Source: Pseudomicrostroma phylloplanum (Eukaryota; Basidiomycota; Exobasidiomycetes; Microstromatales). From it: a stretch of 64,000 nt of DNA. The stretch is taken from contig BCHS01000017.1 in assembly GCA_039545275.1 (NCBI GenBank), positions 1 through 64,000 of the forward strand. The letters are read 5' to 3'. The notes below the pieces were generated by a model. It searched no databases and was not told the origin of the DNA. It saw only the letters and a list, made by a program, of their open reading frames with translations. Positions 20,954 to 32,720 of this stretch are shown piece by piece (position 1 is the first letter of the stretch; each line of letters starts with the position of its first letter). The position numbers and the translations under genes are program-made.

Positions 20954-23900
20954 ATGACCACTCCGGCGGCCTCGGCCTCTTCCTCTTCGCACACGCCTCG
21001 TCGCTCTTTGGCTCGTCCGGGCGCAGGGATGCACACGCCGACACCGGCCGCCCTGCGCAAGCCAGCCTCTTCCCCCGTCTCTCCCAATCACTCCGGCGAT
21101 GGCAGTGATCACAGAGGCTCAGCCACTCCCACCTCCACCCGGTCTTCCATGCCCAGGCCCTCTCTAGGTGCACGCAAGTCAATTACCAATCTACGGGCCT
21201 CACTGGGACCCCCATCCTCCTCCTCTCAGACCGCTCGATCAGCAACTCCAGATGGCGTCAATCTGCGGGCTTCGCTGCCGGGACCATCCACTCCCTCGTC
21301 TGCTCGGCCCTCGATGTCACTGTCAAGGGCTCCCCTAGCTTCTTCGCAGCTGAGCTCGTCCCTGTCATCCAGCCACCGTGTTCATACCCCCACTCCGGCA
21401 GCCCGATCCGGCAGAGCTTCGAGCCGCTTCGAGCCTACAGCTGCTGCAGGTGCCCCGCCTCCAGTCCCTTCGCTGGACGCACGGTATATGCGTCAGACCA
21501 ATGGTACGTCAGCAAAGGAAGGACTCCGGCTGACACTGGACGACCTTGGGGCGGTCATGCAGATCAGGGAGGGAAAGGAAGACGGCTACAAGGGGATACT
21601 GCGCTTCCTGGGAGAGATTCAAGGCAAGGGAGCTGTGGTTTTCGCAGGCCTCGAGCTCATCGATGAATGGCAAGGCCTCGGAAAGAACGATGGGACTGTA
21701 GGAGCGTAAGTCCGGCGGAGCTTTCGGTGTTGGTACGAATACAGCCATCTTATTTGACATCCATCCCGTCTCGCAGAATGCAATACTTCGCGACTTCTCC
21801 CAGCAACGGCATCTTCCTTCTCCCAAGTCGCCTTCGCAGAATGAATGCTCAGGCTCCCACCGACGCCGTAGCTCGCCCGCAATCTGCCCTTTCCGGGCGC
21901 TCATCTCGTGCTTCGGAATCGCGGCCGACCGACTCGGACGTCTTCGATCGTCCGGCTTCCACCACTCCGGCCAGGCGGCGAAGCAGCGTAGCCCCTTCCT
22001 CGAGTAGCAGACCGGCTAGTGTCGCCAGCGTGCGCCCGTCCTCGAGACTTTCCCTTGCTCCTCGCCCTGACTCCTCTCTGGGATCGTCCACGCCCGCAAA
22101 GACTCCGATGCGAGCGGCGCCCCGCAAGAGCATGTTCGAGGAGCTGAGAGAAGATAGCGAGGCACAGAGGAGAGCTCAAGCAAGCGCAGAGAATATTGCA
22201 GCTGCACAAGGCCGGATCACGGCTGGCTCTCGGGCTGCCGAACTCATGAAAATGACTGCAAAAGACATCGCAGCCAAGAAAGAAGCACTTGCGTTAGCAA
22301 GACAGGGCCATGGCAGTCCGGTTCGCGGGGCTACTGCTCACAGCCCGCTCAAGGACGCCTTGACGGACCGGCGTCGTGCTGGCAGAGCGAGTCTCGGTTC
22401 GTCACAGTCCGAAGGGCCTTTCAGGTCGGCACCCGGGGGCGCTGGAGGGGACACTTCGACCGTCTTCCGACCACGTCCCGCAACGCCGGTCCGTATGGAC
22501 AAGACGAATGGCGAGGCAGGCAAGGGTATGCTCCCACCTGTACCCCCTTTACCTCGTGGATCTGCGACGCCTGGAGCACGTCTTCGCTCCGAGTCTCGTC
22601 TTTCAACCCAAGAAGAGGCTGCTGGCGTTCGCTTGCAGGGTAGAGCAGCTAGTTCTATGTCCGAGAGAGGTGAGGTATCAGAGACAAATGACGAGACGCA
22701 GCTACAAAGCGCCAAGAAGGCTCGGTCTCTTGCTTTACTCGAGCAGATGGATCTCGATGCTACTCCTCGTCGAAGTAACGCAGAACTGCGCGCCACGACG
22801 CTAATGCGTTCGCCCAGTTTCTCATCAGCCAGCGATAGAAGCACCGATGGGATGGCCGAGGGTGTCGTGCCTCTGAGTCTCTTCGAAGCAGTCAACGCGG
22901 ACTTGCTGAAGAGAGATGCTGAATTGTCCGCTCTGCGTAAGGAACGAATCTCGCACGCTGCAGACATGGAGCGGGAAAGGAAGCGCTTACAGGAAGACGC
23001 CGCTGCCCAGATCAAATCATTGGAGGAAGAGCAAGAACTTGAGCGCAGCGACGAGAGGCGTAGGCGCGGGGAGAGCGAGGGCAAGGTCAAGCAAGCTTTA
23101 GCAGAAGTTGAAGCACTGAAGAGACAGATGAAGCAAAACATCGAAGAGGCGGTGCGAAAGGATTCAGATGCCAATGGTAAGGTACAGGAGCTTGAAGCTC
23201 GCGTGGCAGAATCTGAGTCTTTGGTCGAGGACCTCAAGATAGCTCTTGCAGCTCCAGACCGGACCAGTGACGGGCAAAAGGCAGTGCTCGCAGCAAAAGA
23301 CGCGGAGATAGAGCAACTGAAGGGGCGGCTTACCAGATTGGAATCTCAAATGGAGAGCGAAAGAGTAGAATTGACGAAAGAAATCGAAGAATTGAAGGAC
23401 GCTGGGCAAGAGACGATTGCGTGAGTGCCATGACGATGGAGCGTTTCTCTTCCTGCTGCTGAAACCCTCTGCTACTACCTCCCTAGTCTCTATGAGCTGA
23501 GGGTCGAAGAAGCCCAGGTAGAAGGTCGCCTGCAATTAGACGACGCAGAGGATCGATTACGACAGCTCCAACAACGCGCACAAGAGGCCATTGCTACTGC
23601 TGAAGCTCAAAGGGACGAGGCGCTTTCGCGACTCACCGCGACTGGAGCGACGCCGACCGCTGCCATCATAGAGAACGAAAGTCTACAGGCGCAACTGGAT
23701 CACTCTCGAGACCAGCTGCTTACCCTCGAGGATGAACTGCAAGAGGCCCGGTCTGCTTTGCGCACGGAGACCGAGTCGGCGAGAAAACGGAAGGACAAGT
23801 ATCTGGACACAGAGAGCAAGCTCAGGACCGAAATCAAGAAGCTCAAGAGTGAGCTCGGACTCACCGAAATTCGGGCAAAGGAAGCCAAAGACAAAGTTGA

Positions 23901-24870
23901 AGAGTTGCATGAAGTCCTTGAGCAGAGATCCACCGCACAAGAGGCAGAGCGGTTCGAATTGGAGGCTTTGAGAGCTGAGGCGGGCCAAGAGGCGAATGGC
24001 CTTGGACGCGAGATGAACGAGGACAGATACCAATCAAACTTCAGGGCTACGGCAGAGGTGAAGCGTCTCACTTTACTGCTCGAAAAGGAGAGGTCAGATT
24101 TACGACAGACCCGTGAGAAGCTTGATGAGCTTGAGAAGCAGACCAGCACTCATGGCGATCAGCAAACGGCAGAGCGTTCCCCTCCTACTGCGGGTACTGT
24201 CGCTGCACCAAACTCGAGCTCAGATCCCGACAAAGACGACTCTGATAGTTCCAAAGACCTCTCACAACGTGTCGCCGAGCTGGAGACTGCTCTACATGCG
24301 GCTCAGGAATCTGCCCATGATCTTGAGAGGAGATTACACAGGGCAGAACTCGAGAGGACCGAGGCAGCGGCTCACTCGCAGAGAGAGGTGGCGGACTTGG
24401 AGGCTCTGATAGAGGCAGGCATGTGGCAACGCGAGGAATTGGAGGCGAAAGTGGCTGATCTGGAAAAGAAATTGCAGCGGGCAAAGGAAAAGGTAGCGGC
24501 GACGAGGAGAGCGGCCGAAGTGGAGGTGAACGGCAGTCATAGTGCACTGCCCAGCGAACACGAAGGGCGGGCCGCTGGTGTCAATGGCGAAGCGGCGAGC
24601 AAATTTCCTGCCACTGGGCTCCCGACCGGGACCGACAATGGTGAAGCAGAGGTGGAAGACATTTGCGACGACTGCGGATCTCGTGATCATACGCTAGACA
24701 ACTGTCCACTCTTGGATCAGGTGAGTAAACTGCCTTGTCGCCTCAGCCAGGCCGAGCTGCAATCATTCGAACCGCCTCTGACCCTTTCTACGCACATTGA
24801 CTTTCGCTTCCTTTCCATACATCCTCCCCTACGGCTTCACTTGCGTGACGAGCAACAACAGATCTTCTGA
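20954..24870 (+). CDS. CLIP-170/Bik1/Tip1-like microtubule plus-end protein, four exons
   Basis: Microtubule plus-end tracking protein. Exons: 20954-21705, 21777-23420, 23487-24720, 24862-24870; protein 1212 aa. Order: Ser/Pro/Arg-rich basic N-terminus (1-200); one CAP-Gly domain (about 205-275) with GLGKNDGTVGA joined to MQYFATSPSNGIF, which keeps the GKNDG tubulin/EEY-binding groove; a second basic Ser-rich linker; a long coiled coil (about 617-1160); a CX2CX4HX4C zinc knuckle (CDDCGSRDHTLDNC, about 1191-1207); and a short acidic-hydrophobic end DQIF. A single CAP-Gly plus one knuckle is the fungal Bik1/Tip1 layout. The last coding exon is only 9 nt. The last intron (141 nt) is a multiple of three and free of stops, so retention would add 47 residues. 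The start at 20954 was chosen because upstream in-frame sequence looks like leader. Confidence 0.93.
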
Positions 24871-25600
24871 TTCGCCTCACTACAGCTGTCTCCTGTGTCA
24901 CTCGCCCATTGTAAATCATCATTGTTGTCACGAGGCCCGATGCTTGCCAAAATCACCTGCAGTATCTCAAGGATGGAAGTGTCTGGCCCTGGAGGTAGGG
25001 AATCAGATAAGATCTGCAAGAGCCAGATCTTCTCGTGCTCACGCTCTCCCGAACACGCGGGTGGGCCGTTGCTCGCGGACCTTCGTGATGCAGACTCACG
25101 CCCTTCACTCGAGGTGAAATCCCTTGAGTCGTCAGGACAGAGACTATAACAGCGTTTCGCCTTTCTACCTTCCGCCATCCTGTATATCAACACCAGGACG
25201 TTGTTCCGAAGTCGTGCAGGCCACACTTGGCCCGATGCCGGAGCTGCGTGTGGACCGGTGCTATAGCCTTTCTTGGCGACGATCCGACAGTGCAGAGAAT
25301 GACATGACTTTCAGAGGTCGCTTGTCCTCTCGGACTCGCGTCAGGGGTAATGAAATCGATCATCATCGTGAGTTGCGCTGCCGGTGGGACAATGGTACAG
25401 TCAAGCGTTGGTGTAGACACACATCGTGGCACGACAGATGTGGAGCGGCGACAACTCCGCTCCCTGCTCCCACGCGACGGACGAGGGAGCCAGGGGCGCG
25501 TGGTTGCTTCCTGTGCCTGTTGCTCTCCGCCCTTTGGTATCCGACGCCCGTCGCTTCTTTCCCCGGATATAGGCACACCTCTGGCTCACGTTGGTCCGAC
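24871..25600. other. intergenic region upstream of the Scy1-like gene
   Basis: 730 bp between the CLIP-like stop and the next start. The in-frame upstream extension of the following gene (from 25124) lacks family similarity and is read as leader. Antisense frames here are shadows. Confidence 0.45.
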
Positions 25601-28600
25601 ATGGACTACCTCCGCAGCGCTGCCTCGGCCGTCCTGTCGAAGTCGTCCGGTCCTTTTCCCAACTTCACCATTGGCCAACCCATCTCCGACCCATCCCTCG
25701 GACCAACGATCTGGTCCCTCTATGAAGGTACAAAGCGGGACGACGGCTCCCCTTGTACCATCTTCGTCTTCGAGTGTACCAACAATGCCAGTTCCAGGAA
25801 CCAACTTGTCCTCGCCAAGAACACCCTCCGTAAACTTCGGACATTGCGACACCCTGATGTTCTGAAGCTCATAGATTCCAACGAGACAGGTACAAGTGTG
25901 TACATCGCAGTAGAAGCTGTGAGGCTACTGCAGACGGTCCTTGCGGATTGGACAAACACCGGGGCTGGAACAGAGGATGGCAAGAGGGAGTGGATTGCTT
26001 GGGGTCTATCGAAGGTTGCGGTGAGCATGAAAAACGTTTATATGAGAAAATCCGAAGGACGTTATGCTGAGCTCGCTCTTGTTGCTGGCCGATTCATGAC
26101 CGCCCATCAGAACGCCCTGAACTTCATCAACGTCGACGCAGCTTCGATACATGGCAACATTAGGCCACAATCTGTTTTTCTCTCCCAGAGTGGCGAGTGG
26201 AAGCTGGGGGGCTTTGAAGTTCTAACAGCCAAGGCTGATCACGAAGGCCTGATATGGGTGAGCTTAGCAAGAGACAGGCTGGTGCCCTGGCGGCTTCATG
26301 CAAGCTGACGTTCTTCTCACCACCTCGCTAGAATTGCGGAGGGCTGTTGCCGGAAGCAACGACCTACGCTGCTCCGGAGATCAGACAAGGAGGCTGGAGC
26401 AGCCTCAGAGAGTGAGTAGCCGAAACAAGGTAGCGGGCGCATTCCCTCACCTGCGTCAGTGGTCTGACAAGCTCACTCTGGCTCTGCCTCTCGCTACTCA
26501 GTCAAGAGCCTTACATGTCCGACTCGTACTCCTTTGCGCTGCTGGCTTTCTCCGTCTATAATGGACTGGTGCCATCGGGCAACGTTGGCCTGCCTCCTCA
26601 AGGCACTATTCCCGCTACTCTCTTCGCAGCGTTGCGCCGCATGATGGGTCCCAACCCGAAGACGCGTATGCCCGTTGCCCAGCTCCTTGAGACTGCCAGC
26701 GCGCCAGGAGGGATGTGGAAAGAGAATCGACTGCACAAGCTGAGCGAAGGATGCGAACACTTCATGCTAGCGTCCGAGAGAGAGCGGACGGAGCTGATCC
26801 GGTGAGCCAGATCGTCAGCCGCAGAATCGCAACCTCTCGGGCTCACCGACGCCCCTCATCTCCTACCTCCATCGCCTTCCTATCACAGCTCTTTACAAGC
26901 CTCGACAGCCAGTCTGCCTGCTGACTTCCTGACGCATCGGGTTCTGCCCTCCCTCGTCAACGCTCTGAATCTAGCCTCGCAGCAGTCCACCAATCCGCAG
27001 GGTCTGGCGCTCCCTCAATCTGTCCATGCAACATCGATACTTCCTCTCGTTCTACAGCTGGGGTCCGCGCTCTCAGATTCGAAATGGGAGGGCTCTGTGT
27101 TGGCGCCTATACTCAAGGCATATACATTGCCCGACCGCTCGGTGCGAATGATGCTACTTGAATTGTTGCCATCGTACGTCGACCGGGTGCCGCCCCGAAA
27201 AGCCTCGGAGAACATTTGGCCAAATCTTATCACGGGTTTCGCAGATTCGAGTGCTGCTATACGGGAGGCTACTCTGAGGTCTGTTCTCCCTCTCAGCCCA
27301 AAATTGACTGGCAGGATCCGGAACAACGATCTGCTACGGCAACTCGCAAAGACTCAAGTTGATGTTGAAGCCGGTATCCGAACTAATACCACAATTCTAC
27401 TCGGGCGCTTAGCTCCGACTTTGAACATCGGGACACGCAAGAGCGTCCTCATCCCAGCATTCTCGAGGTCCCTCAAGGATCCCTTCGTACATGCCCGCGT
27501 CGCCGGACTCATGGCTCTCATGGCAACTTCGGATTCCTACGACAAGGACGATTTGGCTCGATCCGTGCTTCCAGCGATCAGCCCAAACCTAGTGGACAAG
27601 GAGAAGCTGGTGAGGGACCAAGCCGAGAAGGCCTTGGACGTCTTCTGGGCCAAGATCAGGGAGGAGGTGAAGCTGATGCCGGAGACTATCCTTCCGACCG
27701 AGGGCGACGCAGGAGGTGGTGTCGATCCCAATCGAATCACCAGTATGTCATCGTCGTCGTCGACTGCCATTGGAAATGGTGGCAGTAAAGGCGGAGCACC
27801 TGGCGGCTTGGCCTCTACTGCCGGAGGAGCTGCTACGGCCCTGGCTGGTTGGGCAATGAGTGGAGCCATGACATATCTTTCGAGCGATGCCACTGGCGTC
27901 AGGCCAGCTGCAACGCCCTCTGTGGGCAGCTTGGACAATCAACGTCCTCCTCTTTTGACCAACCAGTCAGCCAGTGCGCTCAGCTCGAGATCCGAAGAGC
28001 CCTCCAGAAGCAACTCGCCTTTACCAGATGATCCCGATATGGCACAATGGGCCAATAGTGGTGCCGGGGCATCAACGTCCCGTTCCACGCATCTAGGCAG
28101 AGACCTCATCGACATCAACGATGACACCAGCGATTGGTCATCCTTCGAGACAGCCCCGGCTAAGAAGCCTATTCGGAGAGGTCTACCTGGAAGCACTGGG
28201 ACGAGAGGAGTCAAATCCTCCTTGACGCCATCCCCACTCAGTACCCGTCCTGCTCCTAGCAGCAGCAGAAAGGAGATGAGTAGCTTGGCACAAGAAAAAC
28301 TCAAGATTCGTGAAGATACAGTCGGGATGGATGCCTGGGAAGGAGAAGACTCTTGGGAAGCAGGGAAGCGGTCCGGGGCCTCGGCCAATGGCTCTGACAA
28401 TGGGGTCAGCAAATCTGCTGCAGCTGCTTTCTCGACACCCGTGCCCTCCTGGACTCCCTCAGGTCCGGCAGATCCGCCGACTCTCTCGACTAAGCCTCGG
28501 AAGAGCTCAGGAACAATCGAAGAGGCAAGCGCGTGTTGGTCAAGCTTCCCAGATGAAGATGTCGAAGCCGGCTCCGTCGGCACAGACACCGGTCTCGGGT

Positions 28601-28725
28601 CACAAGCACCTTTGAACAAGGAGGAGAAGCGGGCCCAGATGGAGAGGCAGAGAGAGGAGAGAAGGGAAAGAATGCGAAAGTTGAAAGAGAGCAAGGGCAA
28701 AAAGCTTGGCGACTCTTTGGCATGA
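25601..28725 (+). CDS. CEX1: Scy1/Cex1 (SCYL1)-family pseudokinase with HEAT repeats, five exons
   Basis: Cytoplasmic adaptor family linked to COPI traffic and tRNA export; not expected to be an active kinase. Exons: 25601-26020, 26111-26257, 26332-26411, 26502-26801, 26889-28725; protein 927 aa. The N-terminal kinase-like domain has PTIWSLYEGTKRDDGSPCTI, HGNIRPQSV where a true kinase has the HRD loop, and KLGGF in place of DFG, so the catalytic residues are missing as in the family. APEIRQGGW follows. Next come HEAT-like helices (about 300-600, with FLTHRVLPSLVNAL and VLIPAFSRSLKDPF), a Ser/Gly-rich linker, and a charged helical tail ending EERRERMRKLKESKGKKL, typical of SCYL1. The first intron (90 nt) is in-frame and stop-free. 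Function is inferred from the family. Confidence 0.94.
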
Positions 28726-29738
28726 GCTTTGCACGCAGATAGAGCGCTCTTTGATGAGTTGCATGGCACATCACGCATCGGAAAACGCGAACCTCGGCAC
28801 GCGTGGGGGGCTGTCATGTAGTGTGGCATCGGCTATACCGTGTTCGCACGGGCTCGTATCAGCTCAAATCGTTTGCATATACCCCTCGTCCTTTGTGCAG
28901 TGGCATCCAGATACGCTTTCGTGTGTGCCTGGCGGAGCTGCGCAAGGTGTGACCTTCGTTGAGGACAAGAGGATGTCAGCGTCGATGGCCCATGGGCCGA
29001 TCGGGCTGCCAGAGCTGTCAAATCGGCTGGCGGCCGCTGTCAGATCCGATCGGGTGAGGCCTTCTTCCCGCCGAGGCCGCCGGCGGCGCGCGTGGGGGGG
29101 AGCCACTAGGCAAACGCCGTGCTTCTATCGCATGCGGAACGCGGCGTAGAATCTATTTCAATCTCAGACGCCACCTGTCACCTCGACGAGTGCTGGACAC
29201 TGGCCGCGTGCCCGATCCGCATCTAGAACATTCAGCCACACCCATCCCCTTCCACCACAACGTCGAGGGCCGCTGCAGCGACGTACCCGTTGCAGCCAGA
29301 CGCATGAGCGGGTAGGCCCAGTCCTACCGCCACGGGTTAATTGTCCGGCTGCGACTGAGGGCCTTTCGATTCAAGGGCCGTCGAAGGCAGCCGTCCGTGG
29401 CGGCTGCATTGTGCTCTGCCTGACGCTTTCGTCGCAGGCACGCCTCGGGATCACCCACCAGAGGACAGGCAGCCAATCCTTTGTCCCTTTGTCCTGTATA
29501 AAGGTCTCTCGGCTATGACGATGCCCCACAAAGACCACTTCTCCATCGTCCCTCCGTACCCTCTCTCACCCCCCAACCCTCCCCCAATCCCAGTCCTTAT
29601 TACACCCCATTCCCACTCCAGTGTCCCTACTTTTGCACTCTTACCAACACCAACGGTCCGATTACTACTACAGTATCCACACTCCCATTGAACTCATCCC
29701 GAAACCCACACACAACCGCACCCACATCGCACTTCACA
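28726..29738. other. intergenic region and promoter of the secreted-protein gene
   Basis: About 1.0 kb without a supported gene. The right half is a strong-looking promoter: a CCAAT word near 29472, a TATA box at 29497 and a long C/T-rich leader (about 29540-29640). Frames in the left half are open on both strands and show no domain. Confidence 0.55.
29497..29502 (+). promoter_or_regulatory. TATA box of the secreted-protein gene
   Basis: TATAAA in the context CCTGTATAAAGG, 242 bases before the start codon, with AGCCAATCC about 25 bases upstream of it and a pyrimidine-rich leader downstream. This layout is common in highly expressed fungal genes. It is the clearest core promoter in the window. 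Confidence 0.6.
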
Positions 29739-30641
29739 ATGCGATCCACCTCTGCCGTTCTCTGCCTCGCTGCCGCCATCTTGGCACAGACAGCTGCTGC
29801 TGCTCCTGCCATGGAGCGAGCTACGCTGGACATGGCTGACATCTGCCCTACCTGGTCCGCTACCTGCAAAACATACTGTGCCTCCTACTCGGCAAGCTCC
29901 ACTGCCGTCTCGACTTGCTCCCTTGCCAGCACCAAGCTCGGCTCGATCTCCTGCAAGTGTGGATCGACCAGCGTCACCTCTGCCGTTCTGGCCACCTACC
30001 TGTCCGTCACTCCCACCGACGGAACTAAGACCCAGAGCGCCGCTCAGGACGCGACTGCCGTTGCTGCTGCCGCCGCCAGCCAGACCGCGTCAGCCAGCGT
30101 TGTCGCTGATGCCGCCCTGATCAGTGCTGATGACATTATGGGAAGTGCTGCGACCACCAAGTCCTCGTCATCCTCCTCTGCTGCCTCCACCTCCGCAAGC
30201 GCTGTAGCTTACGGAGGCCTGGTCGCCGCTGGTGACATTATGGGAGGCACCTCGACCTCTTCGTCCGCCGCTACCTCCGCCTCCGCGAGCGTAGTAGCAT
30301 ACGGTGGTATGATCAAGGCCGCCGACGCCATGACCTCGTCCACCTCTGCCAAGGCGTCGTCGACTTCTACCAAGGCGTCTACCAAGGCGTCCACCAAGTC
30401 GTCGTCGACTTCTGCCAAGGCTTCCTCCACTTCGACCTCTGCCAAGGCTTCGTCGACCTCTACCAAGGCGTCTACCAAGTCGTCCACCAAGTCGTCGTCG
30501 ACCTCTACCAAGGCTTCCTCCACTTCCACCTCTACCAAGGCTTCTTCCACCTCGACTTCTGCCAAGTCCAGCTCGACCTCGGCCTCTGCCAAGGCTGCCG
30601 CCTACGTCGAGTCTGCTATCCCCATCTTTGATGCTTGGTAA
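29739..30641 (+). CDS. small secreted Ser/Thr/Ala-rich protein with internal repeats
   Basis: Protein of 300 aa, single exon. A clear signal peptide (MRSTSAVLCLAAAILAQTAA) is followed by a short Cys-containing module with six cysteines (DIC, ATC, TYC, STC, ISC, KC; about 35-85). Next come three imperfect repeats of the pattern AVAYGG(L/M)(V/I)xAxDIM (about 128-145, 165-182, 188-205). The tail is built almost only of Ser, Thr, Lys and Ala (STKASTKASSTS-type repeats). It ends in FDAW with no hydrophobic GPI-anchor tail. The repeated DNA makes the antisense strand open too, which I read as a shadow. It is likely a cell-wall or secreted structural protein, probably O-glycosylated. No enzyme domain is recognised. 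An effector-like role is possible but unsupported. Confidence 0.85.
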   Translation: MRSTSAVLCLAAAILAQTAAAAPAMERATLDMADICPTWSATCKTYCASYSASSTAVSTCSLASTKLGSISCKCGSTSVTSAVLATYLSVTPTDGTKTQSAAQDATAVAAAAASQTASASVVADAALISADDIMGSAATTKSSSSSSAASTSASAVAYGGLVAAGDIMGGTSTSSSAATSASASVVAYGGMIKAADAMTSSTSAKASSTSTKASTKASTKSSSTSAKASSTSTSAKASSTSTKASTKSSTKSSSTSTKASSTSTSTKASSTSTSAKSSSTSASAKAAAYVESAIPIFDAW

Positions 30642-32720
30642 ATCTGCAGCCACTGCTTCTCTTCGCTCGCAATCTTGCGAAGAGACAGCAATGCTCGCAA
30701 AATGACCATGAGAAAGCACAAAGCTGTGTGGTAGCTCCGGCGAAGGGGCAGTCTTGGGAAAGAAGGAAAGCTTTTGGTGAAACCACCGTGGTTTGCCACG
30801 ATCGGAGCTCACCGAACGATCAAGGGACATCCACATCCTAATCATTACTTTAGCTATACTTAAGACCCATTCCGACTTCTCGTTTCCGTTCCAGCCTCAA
30901 GTCTCCTTCTCTTCCTTTGGTCTCTTTCAATTCCGGTCTCTCTAATGTCACACCCACTCTCCTAATCGGCTTTTCGAGGCCTCCACCCTTTAACGAACGA
31001 TCGTTTCAGGTCAGACGATCATTCAGCCATTATTACAACGTATAGGACCTTGCCTCTGTTACTCAAGAGCAAGACACCGGGACCTCAAGCTGTTCTTCAT
31101 CACGACGATGGGCCAGAGAGCTCCAGATCCCTCCAAAGGCTGGAGCCTCTTCCTTTCCATCTTGACGAGGCAGTCATGATCCCACCACATTCATTTGATA
31201 CCCTTACATACTATCGACGGCAATAATGATCTTTATATTTCGCACTGCAGAGCAGTTCCTCTTTCCCCTCTCGTTCCCCCTGTACCTCACTCGTCATCGT
31301 CATCATCATCATCATCGTCCGTAATATCGTCCACCATTTTTTTAGCTGAAAATTTAAAACTAATAATAATAAAACCCAGTCCTCTGCGAGGATTACAGCC
31401 CGAGCGTGACCGTAGCTTCGAGATCTCCGGCTCGCAGTCGTACCAGCTCACGCACACCTCTGCCTTCGATTGAACATCTGACCGTCTGTCTTCTCCTTCC
31501 ATCCTCATCCCTCAACGCTTCCATCCTTTCGCCCGATCCCCTTTGTCAGCCAACGAGCCCCCCAAGCGAACGCATCGAGTTTGAGCTTCCTCCCGCTCCG
31601 CTTTGAGTTCGTGCTCCGTCCCCGCGAAGTCCAGGTGGATCTTGCCCGGCAGTCGGAGTCGCTCGCGGGCAGTGCTTCTAGAAGCACGGGGCAGGGGCGG
31701 GACTTGCATGCAGCGGGAGCCCACTTTACGCGTGGCGTCGACATGGACGCAGCCCTTTTTCTATTTTTCCGCATTGGTCGGGAGAAGTGGGAGCGCGTGG
31801 GAAGGAGCGAGGGAGGCGTGTCCGCCGAAGACTGACCGGCCCTCTCTGGTTGGTACGCTGAGGTCACGCTCTGCTCCTGACATCATGAGTACTCCAATCG
31901 CACGTTGCTCGCACTGCCCAAGCGCGACGAGAAGGGAACAGATGAGCACGCGAACACACGTGACAGGAAAAAGTGCTAATGGAATTGCTTTCGGATGCGG
32001 TGCGACAGACGAGGTAATACAGATGAAGTTAGGTTGTGCCGAGACGATTGGTGTTGCTGCCGTGGACAGACGAAGGGGAGGTATGCAGGATCGTGGGTGG
32101 GATGTTCATCGGAGTTGGAGTTGGAGGTGAGGGTGAGTAAGGGGCAGCGATCACACCTTGACCTGTCCTTCGGAAGATGCAGAGAGAAGATCGACGGTCC
32201 GAAGCGCTTCTGGCTTGGTTCATAGTGCGTCTCTTTCCGCGCACGTCTGGACAAGCGTGACCGGCTTGCAGCTGTACTGGGTGATCTTTTGTTCTCCGAT
32301 CAGAGTCTAGACGTTGAGATGGTCGCATACACAGTACTGGCTGTTGGAGGTGGCTCGGGGCATAGATAGTTCAAGTCCGAACGCGAGATTTGCTTGAGGA
32401 TGGTCTAATTCGTGCCGCGGATGGTATCCGTGGGAAAAAGTGTGTGAGGACCAGGAGATGGCTTTTCGACGCAGCAAGTAGCAGGTCAAAGCGGAATTCA
32501 TGTCTGAGCCTGGACGCCTGTCCTACTGACGCTCGCCAAGGGTAGATGAGTCGATAGAGGGGGCTTGCGGAGAGATGTACTTGGTCTCCGCCCGCAGCGT
32601 GCTTAGTGTAGATCGTATTCTATGGAAGACATGAAGATATGAAAGTTGCCGATCCGATGCCCAGTGAAGGTGTTGGTCTTCAGTTCAAAGCCCGCTCCGA
32701 GTGCCAAGGTACGAGGTAGC
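30642..32720. other. 2.1-kb gene-free stretch
   Basis: No supported gene between the secreted-protein gene and the 3' end of DBF4. It contains a TCATCG/TCATCA microsatellite (about 31290-31320) followed by an A/T-rich patch with TTTTTTTAGCTGAAAATTTA (about 31336-31370). Open frames at 31505-31867 (-) and 31581-32130 (+) overlap each other and lack domains. An untranslated RNA or long 3' leader could lie here but cannot be shown from sequence. Confidence 0.45.
31290..31320. repeat. TCA/TCG trinucleotide microsatellite
   Basis: A run of TCATCG and TCATCA words in non-coding DNA, about 30 bases long. Confidence 0.7.

Noticed and set aside
28706..29149. 147-aa ORF after the Scy1-like gene
   Set aside because: It begins inside the end of the Scy1-like coding sequence and has no domain or repeat; composition is that of intergenic DNA.
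30168..30845. Minus-strand Gly/Arg-rich and Glu/Val-rich ORFs opposite the secreted-protein gene
   Set aside because: They mirror the tandem Ser/Thr/Lys codon repeats of the plus-strand gene, which has signal peptide, promoter and TATA box.
31505..32130. Overlapping ORFs of 84-175 aa in the 2.1-kb gap
   Set aside because: They overlap on both strands, share no motif with known families and lack splice or promoter context.
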